Source: Globodera rostochiensis (lineage: Eukaryota; Nematoda; Chromadorea; Rhabditida; Heteroderidae). From it: DNA of 64,000 nt. A model generated the notes under the pieces. The model was not told where the DNA came from. It was given only the letters and a program-made list of their open reading frames with translations, and made no database searches. Where the stretch lies: positions 889,388-953,387 of the forward strand of contig JAEVLN010000009.1 in the NCBI GenBank assembly GCA_018350325.1, given 5' to 3'. A program made the translations under genes and the position numbers. Of this stretch, positions 52,741 to 64,000 are shown one piece after another; position 1 is the stretch's first letter, and each line of letters begins with the position of its first letter.

Positions 52741-52935
52741 TTAAGCATTTCTTGTGCCAACGTCAACGAATTGAGTCAGAACACAGATGACCAAAATGGC
52801 AAGAGCAATTAAAATATTTACATAACCGATTTGATCTCTCTCAACCAACACTTTTTGATCAAGTACATACTGAAAAAAATGTTGCAGAACACCACGGCTC
52901 TTCGCCAATTCTGTCGTGCCTTGCAAACTGTCGAA
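52741..52935 (-). CDS. possible last exon of a tail-anchored or single-pass protein
   Basis: The minus-strand frame ends in a strong membrane segment (VNILIALAILVICVLTQF) and TAA. It could start at an acceptor near 52938 in phase 1. No upstream exon was found. The plus-strand frame over the same bases is less convincing. Confidence 0.3.
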   Translation of the reverse strand, partial: FDSLQGTTELAKSRGVLQHFFQYVLDQKVLVERDQIGYVNILIALAILVICVLTQFVDVGTRNA

Positions 52936-53598
52936 AGCGGCACTTCCAGCTGGCGACCCGTGATTTTTGTTATCGGAAAGTGTGTGGGACAATCACCGCC
53001 GCTTATGAGGAGGCAACGGCACACCATCAATGAATTTATTTGTATTTAAAAAATATTGTTCTTAAATATAGAGAACATTTGGAATGAATGTGATCACTCT
53101 AAATTAGCTCAAGTTGAGCCAATAAATAACCACTATAAGGGGAAATTTTTTAAAAAATAAATTGTTGAAATATTTTGAAGAAATTAATGCAAAAAAACAA
53201 ACTCAGTAGGACAAAATGCCCGAATTCAAAATATGTATCCGGAGTGCAATAAAAACGAAAAATGCACCCTTAAAGATTCTAATTATATGTGCATCCCTAA
53301 AATATTATCTTTTTGACCAAAAAATGCACAATGTAAGTATCAATTGTTAATTTTTATTTTTTCAAAAATCGAAGTGAATCAAATCAATCATATTTGGTGA
53401 TTTTTATCCTATAATCCGGGCCCTACTAATAATCAATGCACTTATCAACAAACAACCAACGATCAATGTATTAACAAAACAATGAATTTGTAAATTTTAT
53501 CAGACTCTAAACATCTAGACACTTGCAAATTCGATTTTCAATTCATTTTTCTGAAACGTTAATGGAAGCAAAATCTAATTAGGTACGTAATAATCCAT

Positions 53599-53890
53599 TC
53601 ACATTTTATCTTCAATATTTTTGTCGTCTGTTCGCTTCAAAGAATTTCCATGAGCCACTAAATAAAAACAAAAAAAAATTATTAATTCAAATTAAACGAA
53701 TCAATTCACCGCCATCGTTGTGAGCCTTATGATTTGAGCGTATGTCAACGACGACGTCGTCCACCGTCGCATTCGTTTCCTGTTTGGCAACAACAATTTG
53801 ATTTCTTTTTTTGTTATGCGCTTTTGCATTGGCCGAAATGAGATGAGAGGTAAACAGACAAAACAGCATCAGCAAAAGCAGCACGTTCAT
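53599..53890 (-). CDS. small secreted protein, peptide-precursor-like
   Basis: Two exons, 53890-53710 and 53657-53599, 79 residues. The signal peptide is MNVLLLLMLFCLFTSHLISA. The mature part is polar, has no cysteine, and contains basic pairs (KKR near the start, LKR near the end) that could be processing sites. No family was recognised. A neuropeptide-like precursor is possible but unproven. Confidence 0.6.
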
Positions 53891-55732
53891 TTTGAAAAAT
53901 ATAAAAAATGCTGAAAATTAAAAATACATTTAAATGCAAAAATAAAAAGAATTTTATCTATTATTTAATTTTCAAAATTGTAGCATAAAATAAATGTTGG
54001 GAGAGTATGAATTAGAGCCCCAGAGCCTCCGGTCAATCGAGAATTTTTCGTGATTTTTTGAGACTTCGGACTGAGATTTTTTTTCCAAGATTTCAATTAA
54101 AATTTCTCGACCGGGTTTAAGTCCAAGCTCTAGTATAAATTATGGAAGAAAATGAGGTAAAAGGTTAATAAATTTAGCCGCAAATACACCTATAAGTTTC
54201 GACTTCACATATGACTTGTGTAAAATGAATCTTTTTACACATTGATGCGCACTCCGTGGTACTTTTTCCTTTATAATGTAAAAATGCTTATTTTTTACAA
54301 TAAAAATATGGTAGTAAGATAAAATAAAAATTTAAAAAATTTATAATGTTTAATAAAGCTTTTAAGACTCGAAGAAAATTATATAGATTGAGAAATATTA
54401 TGTGAAAATCAATTGAATGATGGCTGGTTGGATTGTGCCAACCACAAAAAAGCTAGGTTTAATTGCGAGAAAAACGATATCATCAATAAATAAAATAGTT
54501 TAAAAAATAATTAATAATAATTTATAATTTTCAAAATTGAATAAAGAAAGATTAAAACTGAATTTGAAACGGACGGCACCCTACTCGTTCACCCCCAACT
54601 CAATAATCTCTTTTTTCAAAAATTTTTCGGTAGAACTTTTTTTAAAGCCCTAAAAAACTTAGGAGGAGGAGAAGCCATCAGCAAGCAAAAACTAAGCGAT
54701 TGGCCAAACCTCAAAAAGTTATGGCTCCAGAAACTCAAAATTTAGTTTAGTTTATTTTAATTAGCTAGCATCTGCTGGTGAAGATGAATCGACAAACTTC
54801 ATAGAACAATGCTCCAAAAAACATAAATAAATCTTAAAGAAATGCTTTTCCATCTCAAACATTTTAAACAAAAGTTTTGTGAAAACTGTTATTTTTAATC
54901 GATAATTAATAGTTGAAAAAAGAGCGCACAATTGTTTTCTGCTAAGGTAATGCTAAAAAAAGTTTCTAAAATTTTACTTGGTACAATTCATTTGCTGGAA
55001 TGGATTCATTTGGATTCTGAGGAAAAAATAATTGTTCCGCATGGGCTCAAAAAAGTGTCAGGCCCAACGAAAAAATGTTTTATCGACCAAATGCATCTTA
55101 ATAATTAAAGCCCGACTAAATCCCGGAGCGAGTTAAGGTCATTCTCGTAAAAGTAAAAGTTTCGAGTTTTTTCGGAATTGTCGAATTTTAGCAAATCTTT
55201 CTTCTAGAGTCTCGTCTCTGTTTTTATTTTGAGGAGTAGTAAATAACATTTTTAACTACTGATTTTAGCTATTAGACTCTAATTTAATGATTTAGCTATG
55301 CTGGCTCCAATTTGCCAAAGTCGTCAAACGCAAATTCTTTTTGTCGAAATGATTCAATAAAGTTTTGCGATAGTTGTCGAAATTCTTAATTTTCAATTGC
55401 TAAATAATTTAAAACAAATTTAACTCTTAAACATAAGTTGTGCAAAATCAATTCTAAATCGTAAAACTATCTGAGAATTTTATTTTCAATTTTCCATAAT
55501 TTATAAAATATTTATAATTATTTTTAGAAATTATAATATTTTTGCACATGAAATACGACCTGACTACATCCAACAATTGTAAAAAAAATGATAGTTTGTC
55601 AACCGTAAAAAAATCAATTTCCATTACAAAGCAAGTAAAAAATAAAAAATTAATTTTTATTTTAGCATTTAAAGCTTTTCCTAAATAAAGCTTAATAAAT
55701 AATTTTGCTTTTTTAAATAAATTAGTAAGAAA
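53891..55732. other. intergenic, repeats only
   Basis: No supported exon in about 1.8 kb. Near 54014-54135 and 55109-55210 there are degraded copies of the AGAGCCC...TCGAGA material also seen at 45265 and 46019. Confidence 0.45.
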
Positions 55733-57679
55733 ATGTGGATCACTGCATCTCTGTCGTTTCCTTTGTTATTCATATTCATTGTCCCAGCAGGTAAAACTAT
55801 TAGGATTTAACATTTTAATTCGTTTAAAATTCAATTCAAAACTTTAAGGTGCTGTTGTTGATGTTAGCCTTTCAATGAGCCAAATGTCACTGTTTCTGAT
55901 CAAAATGGACAATTTTCTGGCGTCTAAATGTGAACTGAACAAATATGCTTTTATGGGCCATGAGCAAGAAAAGGAATGGAAAACGGAAACAAAGAAATTG
56001 ATTAATGAATTGAAAGTTGTTGAATTAAGAAGTTATTTTGGCCAACCCAATGTCAGTGAAATTCCAATGAAAATTGGTCAAAAACCGTCAACAATTTGTG
56101 CTGATATATTTATGGATCTGCTTTTGAAAAAAATGCTTGAAAAACTGCCACAGGTTTTGGACTAGATATACTTTAAAAAATTTTCGAATGACGAAAATGC
56201 CAAAATATGCACATAAATCGTGAAATATGCAAAAATATGCACATAGAAATGCGTTCTAGGAGCTTCAAACCAAGCTAAAAACACGTTTTTCGTGCGTTTC
56301 AGACCGTTCCCAGTTCAGGAAAAAAATATGCATGTGCATATTTTGTGCCACCCTAGCTATAATATTAACAACATTTTATTTAAAATGGGAATTTTTTTGG
56401 GAATTTGTCTCGATTTTGCTCACTAATGAAGTCCCATTTAAAAAATAGGAAAAAAATGTTTTGAACGTAAACGAGTTGAGTAAATTAACGCAAAAACAAA
56501 ATCTGTTGATGTTACTTGAATTGTTCTACATTTCTTCCACTTTTGGCAATGTCTTTTTTGCGAACACCAAAGTGGGCAGCGAGAAAACGAAATTTTGGAA
56601 TCTTGGAAATAAATATAATCTGATTAATCTTCAGTATTATGAGGAATTGGAGTGGAAATTTAACAAAGCGGAGGAAATAATTAAGGAAATATTGAATAAA
56701 GAATATATAAAAGGGTTTGTGTAAAGTTTCGTTTTTTATTTTTGAATTTAATGCTTTTAACAGAAAAACTTCCTGGTTTGACATCCATCAACACTTTTCT
56801 GTACAGAATGCGTGGAACGAACCGGAAGAAAATATTTTAGCATGGAAATTGGAGAGTAAATTTTTATTAATTTCAAATTATTTTAAGATTTTTAGTTAAA
56901 CTTGAAATATTAAAATTGGCACAAATCATCAAAATAATTGGCCAATTTATCAATAAAAATTGTGGTAAAAACTTGTGGAATTTGCTTGAAGAATCGGATC
57001 AGCTTACAAAATGCTCAATTCTGTTAGATTTTGCTGAATTGGAACAAAATTTTGCGAAAGAACTTGCAAATAGTTTTGATAATTCATTAAATTTGGTAAA
57101 TTTGGTTGGTCAAATATTGACCAGTGAGACGGCATCTTCAAATTCAAAAGCGTCAACCAAATGGGTAATTTGAGAACCGGATTTATTTAAATAATTTTGG
57201 TTTTAGTCCAAAAGAAACTATTCAATAACTTAATTAAAGCTAGTTTTGTTGTTTAAAACTCCATTATTTTTTTATTTGAAAATGATCATTTTCTAGCATT
57301 GTGCATTCAAAGTAAAAAGTTTAACGCAAATTCTTGACGACGAAGGCAGACTTTCTGTCCTCAGAGGACTTCTTCAGTTTGGCCGTTTGTTTATGGAAAA
57401 TTTTAACGGCATTTTTGTGACCGAAATGCGCAAGCCGACAGAGGAAGCAAGAAAAATGGAATGGAAAAATATATTAATCAGAGTAACATTAAATGAGCAT
57501 AAATTGGATGAGATGAAAATGCTTAATAAATTGGCTATTGATGGTAAGTATCAAAACACACGAATTAGTAATTAATAATTAAAATACCTAACTAAAAATG
57601 AACAAAACATTTGATTGGAGTGTATTATTGTTGATCTATATTTTTTTTGTTAGCTGGTCTTATCGAACGAATGGGCTAA
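55733..57679 (+). CDS. secreted helical protein, unrecognised (cluster member 1)
   Basis: Seven exons: 55733-55790, 55849-56153, 56449-56714, 56764-56855, 56896-57164, 57297-57543 and 57654-57679, 420 residues. A signal peptide (MWITASLSFPLLFIFIVPA) starts an otherwise alpha-helical, charged protein with few cysteines. All splice phases agree and the last exon encodes only AGLIERMG. No domain was recognised. Gene style (signal exon ending in phase 1, then helical exons) is shared with the genes at 10563, 60154 and 62625. Confidence 0.65.
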
Positions 57680-58910
57680 GAATTTGTGATTAAAGTTGGT
57701 GGGTTTGTTAAGCACAAATGGCTTTTGTATGTAACGAAATATTAGACAAAGATGAAACAATTTTTAATCGATCGAAATGCTGTGTTATTTGCTTGTTTCT
57801 TTTGCACATAAATTACTTGGGTCATTTAAGCAATTATAACTTTGTTTTGTGTCTTTAAATGAATCATTAAGGGCGATAGCAAATGACCTGATCTAAATAT
57901 CCGACCAATTTAAAACTCATTTAAGCATTAATTATGAAGATTCGATGGTCAAAAGAAAGCAAATAAATTATTTTGATTATAAAACCCTTTTAAAATTGGA
58001 AAAGTTATATATAGACGAATCGAATAAATTATTCGACATTTCAATTTTATAAATGTGACACTACAACTTTCCAAATTATGAAAATATATCCGCCGAAATT
58101 CACAAAAACAATTGTAAAAAAGTTTGAGTTTAAAGACGCTAAAATCAATTTTATTTTTAATATATTTATAAAATGTATTTAATATTTCCAAAGAACTTTT
58201 TATAATTTGTTGGCAAAACGTCTACTCAATATAATTCGATAAGTGCCATTGGTGTGACATTTGCAAGGCGTTGGTTGGCAATTTTCTACTAAGCAAATTA
58301 GTTTTTGGGTCAAACACCTGTAATTTTATAGCGAAATCAGTAACTGATTGGTTAGGCAAATAAAAAAAGGCAAGTTTCTAAGAAAATTCTGTTTAATATT
58401 TAATGAAAAAATAGAATTTAAATTACGCCTTTCCGCCGAAGAGAAGGCCTCATCAAAATTTCTGTACTGGCACTCTTGGTCCAAAATTTTAGACTTTTGA
58501 TTTACTCAATTCAACACGACGTTTTTGAAAAAAAACGTTTTGCTATATTTAAAAAAGGGATCCTACAAAAATAACAGAAAATAATTATTGTATTTATAAC
58601 AATTTTGATATTTTACAAATTCGTATTACTATAATAATACAAGTTTAAATGTCGCCCTTTTTTGGCTGCATTTGTTACTCATATGTTTTTGCAGATTCAG
58701 CATTGTGAGTAAATAATGTTTTTTCCATTGGTGTGTCATCTCTCTGAATGATTTTGCAGGGAAAGTTTCCCGACTTTCATTCCAAAAGTTTCTTATAAAG
58801 TTGCATTTGCATTATACAAATTTAACCCAAATATTGTTATTTATTTTTGTTTAAAAGAAATGTCTCTACAATATTAATTATTTTCCAAAAGATTTTTAAT
58901 TTTAAACAAA
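57680..58910. other. intergenic, no gene seen
   Basis: AT-rich spacer of about 1.2 kb without exon signals on either strand. Confidence 0.5.
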
Positions 58911-59303
58911 ATGAATCGTTTGAATGCTTTGCTTCTCGTCAGTGTGATGGCCGCCGTGTTGTGTTGTGATGCCGAAATTGATGGTTTTTATTTGGTCGTC
59001 AATGCCCGCCCACAAGTCAGAAATGCCGCCGGCGGTTGTAACTTATTTTGTATTCGATCGAAGTCTCAAATTTTCCCTTTTAGTTTTTGACGCCGCTGGC
59101 CAAAGTCCGGTTGCCGGAAATCGCATGCACGAATTGTGCAAGCAATTGCTAAGTCATTGCAACAACGCCGGAACCAGCAGCAGTGCAGCAGAACAGCAAC
59201 GGTTTGTGCGCCTGCTGCCCGTCTTTGTCGTCGTTGTCACCAATGTGAATTTAAATTGTTATTTAATTTTTTTTTTTTCTGAATACAGAATAAACAAAAA
59301 TAA
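58911..59303 (+). CDS. small secreted protein, unrecognised
   Basis: Three exons: 58911-59034, 59084-59244 and 59289-59303, 99 residues. A signal peptide (MNRLNALLLVSVMAAVLCC) is followed by a mature part with two cysteines (HELC and SHC), a Ser/Ala-rich stretch, a hydrophobic end (LLPVFVVVVTN) and a last exon of four codons. The hydrophobic end may be a GPI-type or membrane tail. No family recognised. Confidence 0.6.
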
Positions 59304-60153
59304 AAAAATATCCCGTTCCAAATTATAGCTATTAATGCTGAACTAATATAGTATAAACTTTTTCAGATTTGCCTGTACTGGTTCAAGGCTGTCTGAACAA
59401 ACAAAATTTGACGTTGAAATTTAAAAAAGACCCAATTTCGCTTTTATTTACCAAGTCTTTCATTTGCTGAATAAAGTACAAAATTAATTTATTTCCAGCT
59501 GCTATTTAGTAGTCACAAAATTATGAATCAAAAAATTATGATTAAAAATGGCATTTTTAAATATCACAAAACATTTCAAAATTTTTGCACCGAATTCGGA
59601 AAAAGTCTCAAAAATTGTTGGTTTTATTTTGCTTAAACGACGAATATATTCAAACTTGGCAAAACATTATAAAAGTTTAGTTTAAAGGTTAGCGCATAAT
59701 GCATTTTTTGAAATTTGAGTTGTAAATCTCTTAGAGCCTAGGAATTCTGGCTCGGAAGAAAAAGTTGTTGCTGTTTCTTGTTACTTTTTCCGATTTTTTT
59801 GGATATTACTTTTACGCATTACTAATTGAAAGTCCATTTACGAGCTTCCCTGATTCTGAACTCCTGAAATTTCTAAAGGCTTTTGATTCTGTGAGCTATG
59901 AATTATAAATTGCGTAAACATTTTTTGAACTATTATCTAATCAATTTAAACTGCCACGGCACAATCATCGTGGAATAAATAAATTTAATAATGATCACAG
60001 TGCAATTCTTATGAAGGTTATGTTATTAGTTAGTGTTCATAGTAATCAATTCTTCAAAGAAAATATTTATAAAGTCATTCTATGGATCTTTGGCAAAATT
60101 ATTATATATTTCCATTGTATACCTAATCCCTTTTAGATTTAGGTTTTGTTCAA
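59304..60153. other. intergenic, no gene seen
   Basis: No supported exon or repeat. Confidence 0.45.
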
Positions 60154-61739
60154 ATGTCTTTCAAATTTACCGCTTTTGTTTTTATATTATTTTTCAACAA
60201 TTTTTATTTGGACACTTCCGTAACGGCGGCTGCTAATTACGAATGGAATTCGACCAATCCGACCGAAAATGTCCGATCGTTTGGCAAAATTTTTAATGAC
60301 ATTTACAAAAGTTATTGCCAAAAATCGGCACATTTAAATGAAGAAGTCCGAATATTGAACTTTTACTACACATATGTCAAATACGCGACTGATCTCGCCG
60401 ATCGCTTTTCAAATGAAGAACCGTCGAAATTGATCGACACTTTCTGTAGAAAAAAGTCTAAACCCAAAAAATTTTACGATGTTGAGTTGGAGAATGAAAT
60501 GTCGGCAACTTTCAATAAAAATTTTCTGACCCCGAAAAAAGCAATGCCACGGGCGGTGGGAGACCAACTTTGGCAACTAACTTTCTCTTTTGCTGTTCGC
60601 TCTCTGCTGGGCATGTTGTGAGTTTTTGGCATTTGAAAGAGCTTTTTTGGCAAAATGTCTTCAATTTTTATATAGGGATGTTCAAGACAATTTAAAATTT
60701 CAATATGCACATGGTCTAATTATTAGCTATAATAAAGCCGACTCGAGTTTGCAAAAGCTTTTGATGGCTTACAAGCTTTCATCAACACATAGAGGAGAAC
60801 ATGGGTAAAAATTATATAATTAGTCTTGAAAGTATGCAAATATTGCAAATTATGCCGTTCAATTATAAAACTAATTTAGAATTTTCCCATTTCGCATTAT
60901 TAAATGTTCCCACAATCAAACGCAATTGCACGTTGCATTTGAAGAAGAAGCCGAACATTTGGAAGAATATTTACCGGAACAAATGAACTACATTGGTAAA
61001 AACAATTTTGGATTTCGGTCATTGCTTAAGGCCTGAGAGCCATGGCCTGGAAATGGGACAAGTATCAGGGTGTTGGTAAAAATTCCGTCGGTTTGACCGG
61101 TTTACAGAGCCAATTCTGTGAATTTGGACGGATCAGATATTCTGGGTTTTTTTCTGGTATTCGGTATCCGCGAGGATCGGATAACAATTGGAGACAGGAA
61201 TTTTGGAACGAATCAGGATCAAGATTTTTGAAATGACCAGGATCAGGATTTACCAGGATAAAAGTACTGATTTTCAGTGTATCCTGATCCTGGTACCAGA
61301 ATCCCAGATTCCGGATCAAGAGTCCTGGAAAATCTTGTCCGGAGTCCGGTCCTGCCCAATCTTTAATAACAATGCCCGGTCATTGTCTTCTTTTTTTCAA
61401 TGTGATTTAGTAAACTTTAAATTGGTGCTAAGCTTTTCTGAGCATACAATGACACCCTATGAAGTGTACAAAGTGATCAGAGCAATTACGATGGAATACG
61501 AATTAAATCGGACTCAAAATGATGCGGCGGCGGCGGCGGCGGTGATTAAATTGCCGACAGTTTACACTCTTTTCAAGCATTTCGTAGGGAACGTTGACAA
61601 CATTGACAATTTACGCCGCGTGTTCATAAATTTTAAACGCCTTTTATATGTACGAACGAATTTAAATTATTGCACAATTGAACCTTTTAATGATGGCATG
61701 CCGAGGATAGAAATTAATGAGTTTGTTTTCAAAAATTAA
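60154..61739 (+). CDS. secreted helical protein, unrecognised (cluster member 2)
   Basis: Four exons: 60154-60617, 60676-60804, 60880-60995 and 61411-61739, 345 residues. The signal peptide is MSFKFTAFVFILFFNNFYL. The core has AVGDQLWQLTFSFAVRSLL followed about 20 residues later by HGLIISYNKAD. An alanine run of six GCG codons lies in the last exon (about 61525-61542). The intron 60996-61410 contains a block rich in TCCTGATCCTGG/CCAGGATCAGGA inverted motifs. The QLW...FSFAVR and YNK pattern resembles the next gene's QLFKLFFSLAIRL and NAYK, so they are probably paralogues. Function unknown. Confidence 0.65.
61000..61380. repeat. intronic inverted motifs (CCAGGATCAGG)
   Basis: Multiple facing copies of ACCAGGATCAGGAT and ATCCTGATCCTGG within the intron suggest a fold-back element. 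Boundaries and target duplication were not resolved. Confidence 0.4.
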
Positions 61740-62624
61740 TTTAAATGAAATTCGGCAAAAATCATACAAACAACGAGAATTTTTTTGTTGTGCAATTCGT
61801 AATGAAATGTCGACGTGGTGTTTTGTTGAAAAATCTCAAAATGATGAAAAAAGGGTGTCTCAACTTGTAAGACATTTAAGACTGTTGAGACCGTTTAGAA
61901 TCCTTTTAACATTTTTTCCAAACTTTTCCCGTTCGGCATTTCTTCCGTGGACATTACCCAATAGCAATTTTTCCGTTTGGCACTTTTTTCCGTTTGTCTT
62001 TTTATTTTTGGCACAACCGCTTCCCCTTGCTGGTCGTGTAATAGGATAAAATTGGATATTAATTTTCTCACTAAAAAATTGAATAAAAAAATCCCCGGGG
62101 GTTCTATTTTTTAACCCCCTCAAAAAGGGGGGTTCTATTGTATTAGAGGGACTATTTGAGGAGGGGGGGGGGGGGTTTAATAGAGGAAATACGGTAATTG
62201 GTCTTTATATTTAGTTTTAAGATAATGATGGAAGGGTAATAACGGATTGTATTTAACTGATATTCTTTTATAGAGACGGGGATGTGCGTGCTGAGTGCCA
62301 GGACGGCTTCCATGAGCATCCGAGTTATTTTGCACACGCAATCAGAATTGACAAGCACCAATGCAAAGGCACAATCTTTTTTTGAATAATATTTAGTCAA
62401 AGAAGCAAATTAAGACAATTTAATTGGTTACCCGACATTAGTGGGCGGCCCAGCAGAAGGGTAGGGCAAGGAGTTGCATATTTTTAGTCCAATTAAGTTT
62501 CGATTAAATTAGCTCAAAAGGGTATGTTGTGGCCATTTTGTTGCATATAATCTCAACCTTAATGATGTTTAACAACAACAAAATAGGCTTTTCCGTTTTT
62601 TCTGGCCTTAATTAATTGTTTTAG

Positions 62625-64000
62625 AGATTGTACAAGTGGCGGATGATTTACAAAACATATTATTAGAGTATGGGTCGACTCTTAACAATTTTGGAACTTG
62701 TAGACCTTCCTTTCTATTCAATTATTTACACGATTTTCTAATCAAATTGAAAGTTTTAAAAGAGTCTCAAGAATTGGATAATTTAAAAAGCAACATTTTC
62801 TACAGAAATTTTGGCCTTTTTAAATCGCAATTTTCCGAATTGCTTGTTCCGGTTGTTGAGGAGTTCAAATGCACCAGCTCGTGCCCAATGCTCCTGTATG
62901 AATTAAACCGGAAAGATTCTTTAAAGAACATTCCAAAATTCTTTAAAATACTGTTTGATGCTCTCAACAAAGTTTCCGACCAAGTTGAATTGGATGGAAA
63001 AGATCGGTCATTAGCATTTCCAATATTGCTGGGAGAACAACTTCTGGATCGTGTCTATCAATTAATTGAAGACGGGTAAATCAAAATGCTTAAATATTTA
63101 TCAATTCAATTATTTTAAAATGTTTTTGTAACTGCGCGACAGCTATTAAATAATAATTCTATGGTTATTGTTTTTTAAATCCATTTTTATTCATTTAAAT
63201 TTAATTTCAAGGACAAATTCAATTTGCAAAATTGGTGAAACATTGGACTTTGTGAAAACAGTGCAAAATATTGTTGCATCGACGGGACAATTCAATTTTG
63301 CACAAAGATCAAAGGCAATTTCTCCAAGAGTGAATTCGCAACTTTTCAAATTGTTTTTTTCCTTGGCAATTCGTCTGACTTTGGTGACTGAAAGAGAGGA
63401 TGATTTGATTGGAAATCATTTAAGAGCATTCATAAATGCCTATAAATGCATTCAGATGCCTCCTGATGATTATCTCGCGAATAATTGGTAATTAGGTATA
63501 ATTAATTAATCACCATCATTTATTTTTGTTGTTCTCAACATATATTCATCATTTATTTCAGCTTCCTTCAAAATCAAATCAGCAACAAAAAGGAACAAAT
63601 CAAAATACAGCTTTGTTTGGAATGCGAAAATAATGATAAAATACAAGAAAAGATTAAAAGTAAAGTAAAAATATATGTTTAGATCGGCTTAATGATTTGA
63701 TTTTTTTACAGAAAATTTTGAGTTTTTGCTATTTTTGCCCGATTATTCGCCGTCAGTTTATGAAGTTTTGAAATTGGCGAAGGAACTCGGCAATACGTCC
63801 AACGGTGACATTTGGATTCGCCAAGCGGACCCGATTTTTTTTCTCAAAATTTATCACTATTTGAACGGATCAGATGAAAAAAATGATGTCCTAATTAAGA
63901 ACGGTTTTTGCACATTTTCCGATTTAATCGGTGATTTATTGAAGCAACTCGTAGAAAAAGAGTATATAATACCCTCTAATTATTGCATTGAGGATATAAT
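62625..64000 (+). CDS. helical protein of the same cluster, runs off the window (cluster member 3)
   Basis: Exons 62625-63075, 63212-63487, 63562-63659 and 63712 onward are open to the last base. Helical, charged and Leu/Phe-rich, with QLFKLFFSLAIRL followed by RAFINAYKCIQMP, matching cluster member 2. The 5' end is uncertain. A short exon from ATG at 62562 would need a GC donor at 62587, and it carries no signal peptide, so the true first exon may be missed. Further exons lie beyond 64000. Confidence 0.55.

Overview
This is an AT-rich animal genome window with many short introns, most of them 40-100 bases and GT-AG, plus at least two that read best as GC-AG. The gene content points to a nematode: a transthyretin-like secreted protein, an ET-module protein, a nematode-type serpentine chemoreceptor and many small secreted proteins. 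A tylenchid (plant-parasitic clade) would fit, because frequent GC-AG introns have been described in cyst nematodes, but the species cannot be fixed from the sequence alone. Exon models were built by hand. They use splice-site pairs whose phases agree, and the summed exon lengths give whole codons in nearly every model.

Left part (1-21.6 kb): the 3' end of an unrecognised gene; a single-pass membrane protein (2301-5744); a class III-like alcohol dehydrogenase on the minus strand (9223-6297) whose last exon adds about 140 residues of tandem repeat built from the enzyme's own C-terminal motif; a very large secreted protein of about 16 exons (10563-17350); a compact poly(A)-polymerase-like nucleotidyltransferase (17724-20555); and a transthyretin-like gene (21590-21044, minus).

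Middle (23-34 kb): a Cys-loop ligand-gated channel (25524-23107, minus) with two introns lacking an AG acceptor; a 5-exon chemoreceptor (27174-28589) preceded by a large inverted duplication of its own upstream region; a miniature SIN3-like protein made of two PAH domains (31617-29032, minus); and a small four-cysteine secreted protein (33034-32656, minus).

34.8-43.0 kb holds an apparently undescribed three-member family (genes A, B and C) of signal-peptide/single-TM proteins with a polybasic RKKR site directly before the TM. A and C are inverted copies with nearly identical 5' ends. B carries an extra C-terminal domain and has lost one intron.

Right part (43-64 kb): a UDP-glucuronosyltransferase without the usual C-terminal membrane anchor (47304-43811, minus), a 2-Cys peroxiredoxin (49018-48092, minus), an ET-module protein (51418-50789, minus), small secreted proteins, and three secreted helical proteins of unknown function (55733, 60154, and 62625 running off the end).

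Non-autonomous hAT-like elements (TIRs starting TAG or CAG, 8-base target duplications) sit in many introns. One insertion is proven by its empty site in the paralogous intron. Several carry a shared GC-rich hairpin and tRNA-like pol III motifs.
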